NCBI RefSeq assembly: GCF_022647665.1
Contig: NZ_CP071872.1
Span: 4,340,001-4,404,000 of the forward strand
DNA length: 64,000 nucleotides
Direction: 5' to 3'
Origin: Streptomyces formicae
Lineage (GTDB): Bacteria > Actinomycetota > Actinomycetes > Streptomycetales > Streptomycetaceae
The first letter of the stretch is position 1. Each line of letters starts with the position of its first letter. Of this stretch, positions 62,461-64,000 are shown piece by piece. Under the pieces are notes generated by a model, which worked only from the letters and a program-made list of their open reading frames with translations, did not search any database and was not told the DNA's origin. The translations under genes and the position numbers were made by a program.

Positions 62461-62504
62461 CGGCAGGACCGGCCCTCTCCCGCGGGAGAGGGCCGGTCCT
62501 GCCG
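62461..62504 (+). terminator. 44-bp perfect palindrome after the sugar operon
   Basis: Positions 62461-62482 and 62483-62504 are exact reverse complements with no unpaired centre, 8 bp after the operon end. It is by far the strongest hairpin in the window. No T-run follows. Confidence 0.85.
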
Positions 62505-62721
62505 TGTCCTGCCGTGTTCTTGCCCGCTGACCTTGAGGTACGACGCCGGTCGTCCACCTGAACGTCCAGATCCGGCCACGTCACGGGCAGCTCCTTGCAG
62601 GCAACTGATCACCCCGAATGGCGTAGCCGTCGATCCCGGGTGACGCTGGGAGCAGAGTCGTCCACCTCGCGGAAGACGTATCCCGGAGATTGCCCCCAAA
62701 GCAGCTTCCCTGGAGGAGACC

Positions 62722-63285
62722 GTGCTCGTACCGATACGGCGCCTCGCCTTGGTATTCGCCCTCTGCTGCGTCCTCGTCGTCGCCACGACGGCCTACGCCG
62801 ACAGCCGCAGCGCCCCCCGAGACACCCGTACCGCCTTCCAGCCGAGCCCCAGTCCCAGCCCCACCGAAGAGGAACGGCGGCTGGCCAAGACCCGCTTCGC
62901 GGTGGACGCGGGGCTTGCCGCGGGTGCCACCTATGAGTGGATCGTGAAGCCCTTCAAGGCGGGCAAGTTCACGAAAGGCCATCACGGCCGCACGATGGCC
63001 CTCGTGAAGGCCAGCCTCGCGGGCGCGTTCGCATACAACAGGCTCAAGGCGGCGGTCGCCGACGCCGAAGCCGATCCCGCCCTCTCCAAGGCACTTGCAC
63101 CGCTCACCGCGGGCATCGAGGGCCTGAAGGACCTGCCCCACGAATTCCACAAGAGCGACTCCCCCGACGCGACCGTGAAGAGCTACCAGGACGTCATCGA
63201 CAAGGTGAAGGACGCGGGAGCGAGCGCGGGTGCCCAGGTGCAGAACCAGGTGCCGTCGCCGCAGCAGCTGATGAGCTCCTCGTAG
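62722..63285 (+). CDS. Small secreted protein of unknown function
   Basis: A 187-residue protein with a signal peptide (RRLALVFALCCVLVVATTAYA). After a Pro/Ser linker (FQPSPSPSPTEEE) come mostly helical segments: AVDAGLAAGATYEWIVKPFKAGKF, RTMALVKASLAGAFAYNRLKAAV and DVIDKVKDAGASAGAQVQNQVPSP. I do not recognise a family. GGAGGAGA lies directly before the GTG start. The 217-bp upstream gap, beyond the palindrome, shows no clear element. Confidence 0.8.
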   Translation: MLVPIRRLALVFALCCVLVVATTAYADSRSAPRDTRTAFQPSPSPSPTEEERRLAKTRFAVDAGLAAGATYEWIVKPFKAGKFTKGHHGRTMALVKASLAGAFAYNRLKAAVADAEADPALSKALAPLTAGIEGLKDLPHEFHKSDSPDATVKSYQDVIDKVKDAGASAGAQVQNQVPSPQQLMSSS

Positions 63286-63312
63286 GTCCTGCGTGCCTCG
63301 GTCTGACATGGG

Positions 63313-64000
63313 TCAGACCGAGGCCCGGAAACCGCGCAGCCGCAGGCTGTTGGCGACGACGAAGACGGAGCTGAAGGCCATCGCCGCGCCCGCGATCATG
63401 GGGTTGAGCAGACCGGCGGCGGCCAGCGGCAGCGCGGCGACGTTGTAGGCGAAGGCCCAGAACAGATTGGACCTGATCGTGCCGAGGGTCCTGCGGGAGA
63501 GCCGGATCGCGTCGGCCGCGACCCGCAGGTCGCCGCGGACCAGGGTCACGTCGCCCGCCTCGATCGCCGCGTCGGTGCCGGTGCCCATGGCCAGTCCCAG
63601 GTCGGCCTGGGCGAGCGCCGCGGCGTCGTTCACGCCGTCCCCGACCATCGCGACCCGGCGGCCCTGGGCCTGAAGCCGCTTGATGACGGCGACCTTGTCC
63701 TCGGGCATGACCTCGGCGATCACCTCGTCGATGCCGGCCTCCGCGGCGACCGCCCGGGCGACCGTCTCGTTGTCCCCCGTCAGCAGGATCGGGGAGAGTC
63801 CGAGGGCACGCAGCCCCCGGATCGCCTCGGGGCTGGTCTCCTTGACCGCGTCGGCGACGACGAGGACCGCCCGCGCCTCTCCGTCCCAGGCGACGGTGAC
63901 CGCGGTCCGCCCGGCCGCCTCGGCCGCGGCCCTGGCCCGCTCCAGCTCCTTCGGCAGCGCCGCCCCCGACTCGTTCAGCAGCCTCACGCGGCCGACGAGG
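63313..64000 (-). CDS. Heavy-metal P-type ATPase (copper type), C-terminal part
   Basis: The frame is open through the right edge, so the N-terminal metal-binding and transport domains and the DKTG phosphorylation site lie outside. Visible are LLNESG in the nucleotide domain, LLTGDNETVARAVAAEAGI, VMPEDKV, VAMVGDGVNDAAALAQADLGLAMGTGTDAAIEAGDVTLV and the last two helices (NLFWAFAYNVAALPLAAAGLLNPMIAGAAMAFSSVFVVANSLRLR). The NxxxALP..AG and MxxSS patterns are those of the Cu(I) P1B-1 exporters such as CopA. Confidence 0.92.
   Translation of the reverse strand, partial: LVGRVRLLNESGAALPKELERARAAAEAAGRTAVTVAWDGEARAVLVVADAVKETSPEAIRGLRALGLSPILLTGDNETVARAVAAEAGIDEVIAEVMPEDKVAVIKRLQAQGRRVAMVGDGVNDAAALAQADLGLAMGTGTDAAIEAGDVTLVRGDLRVAADAIRLSRRTLGTIRSNLFWAFAYNVAALPLAAAGLLNPMIAGAAMAFSSVFVVANSLRLRGFRASV

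Noticed and set aside
62505-62721. Possible riboswitch (cyclic-di-AMP type) before the small secreted protein gene.
   Set aside because: I could not find the conserved blocks of that riboswitch, and no stable multi-stem fold was apparent by eye.

Overview
The window is very GC-rich (roughly 72-74 % by eye), with strong third-position G/C bias, frequent GTG starts and many ATGA/GTGA gene overlaps. Gene content (SpoIIE-type phosphatases with HATPase domains, an ECF factor with a DGPF partner, class F sortase, LegB/PelF-type sugar genes, a maltose/alpha-glucoside ABC operon, a TTA codon reserved for one gene) points to the chromosome of a Streptomyces or a very close relative.

Layout. 1-2.3 kb: end of a PHP hydrolase, a small unknown protein and a self-repressing ArsR/SRPBCC pair. 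2.3-5.7 kb: a P450 behind a Tet/OtrA-type ribosomal protection gene that carries a frameshift and a striking leader hairpin. 5.7-8.5 kb: a sugar-phosphate aldolase and SIS isomerase divergent from their DeoR regulator. 8.5-24.5 kb: housekeeping and regulatory genes (DUF952, MASE1, SpoIIE phosphatases, dehydrogenase, YihY, ECF sigma with YCII protein, Ser/Thr kinase, PLP decarboxylase, aldo/keto reductase) with a degraded hypF/hypE chimera between them. 24.5-28.6 kb: a complete molybdate locus (modBC fusion, modA, HTH-TOBE regulator, di-Mop molbindin). 28.7-29.4 kb: a tyrosine phosphatase gene broken by a MITE-like element and a second short repeat. 29.4-39 kb: Tm-1-like protein (the only TTA codon seen), two more SpoIIE/HATPase proteins (one apparently a dead phosphatase) and a GtrB-GtrA / GT-C-like set.

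39.5-49.2 kb is the most interesting part: an exopolysaccharide locus holding an Agd3-like deacetylase, a PelF-like glycosyltransferase, a polytopic membrane protein, nucleotide-sugar enzymes, a spherulin-4 (GH135, Sph3-like) protein and a GH114 (Ega3-like) galactosaminidase lipoprotein. The three degradative/modifying families match the set found in the fungal galactosaminogalactan cluster, here combined with a bacterial Pel-type glycosyltransferase.

49.2-55.5 kb: PolX, a class F sortase and a PadR-controlled FtsX-type ABC system. 55.6-62.5 kb: a sugar-binding protein, a GH13 alpha-glucosidase and an ABC sugar importer whose first permease carries an inserted extracytoplasmic domain, ended by a 44-bp perfect palindrome. 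62.7-64 kb: a small secreted protein and the C-terminus of a copper-type P-ATPase.

Five genes are split by single-base indels, four of them in or beside G/C runs. This pattern fits residual sequencing error at least as well as true decay, so their pseudogene status is provisional. Several genes have a TANNNT-like box 6-7 nt before the start codon and look leaderless.
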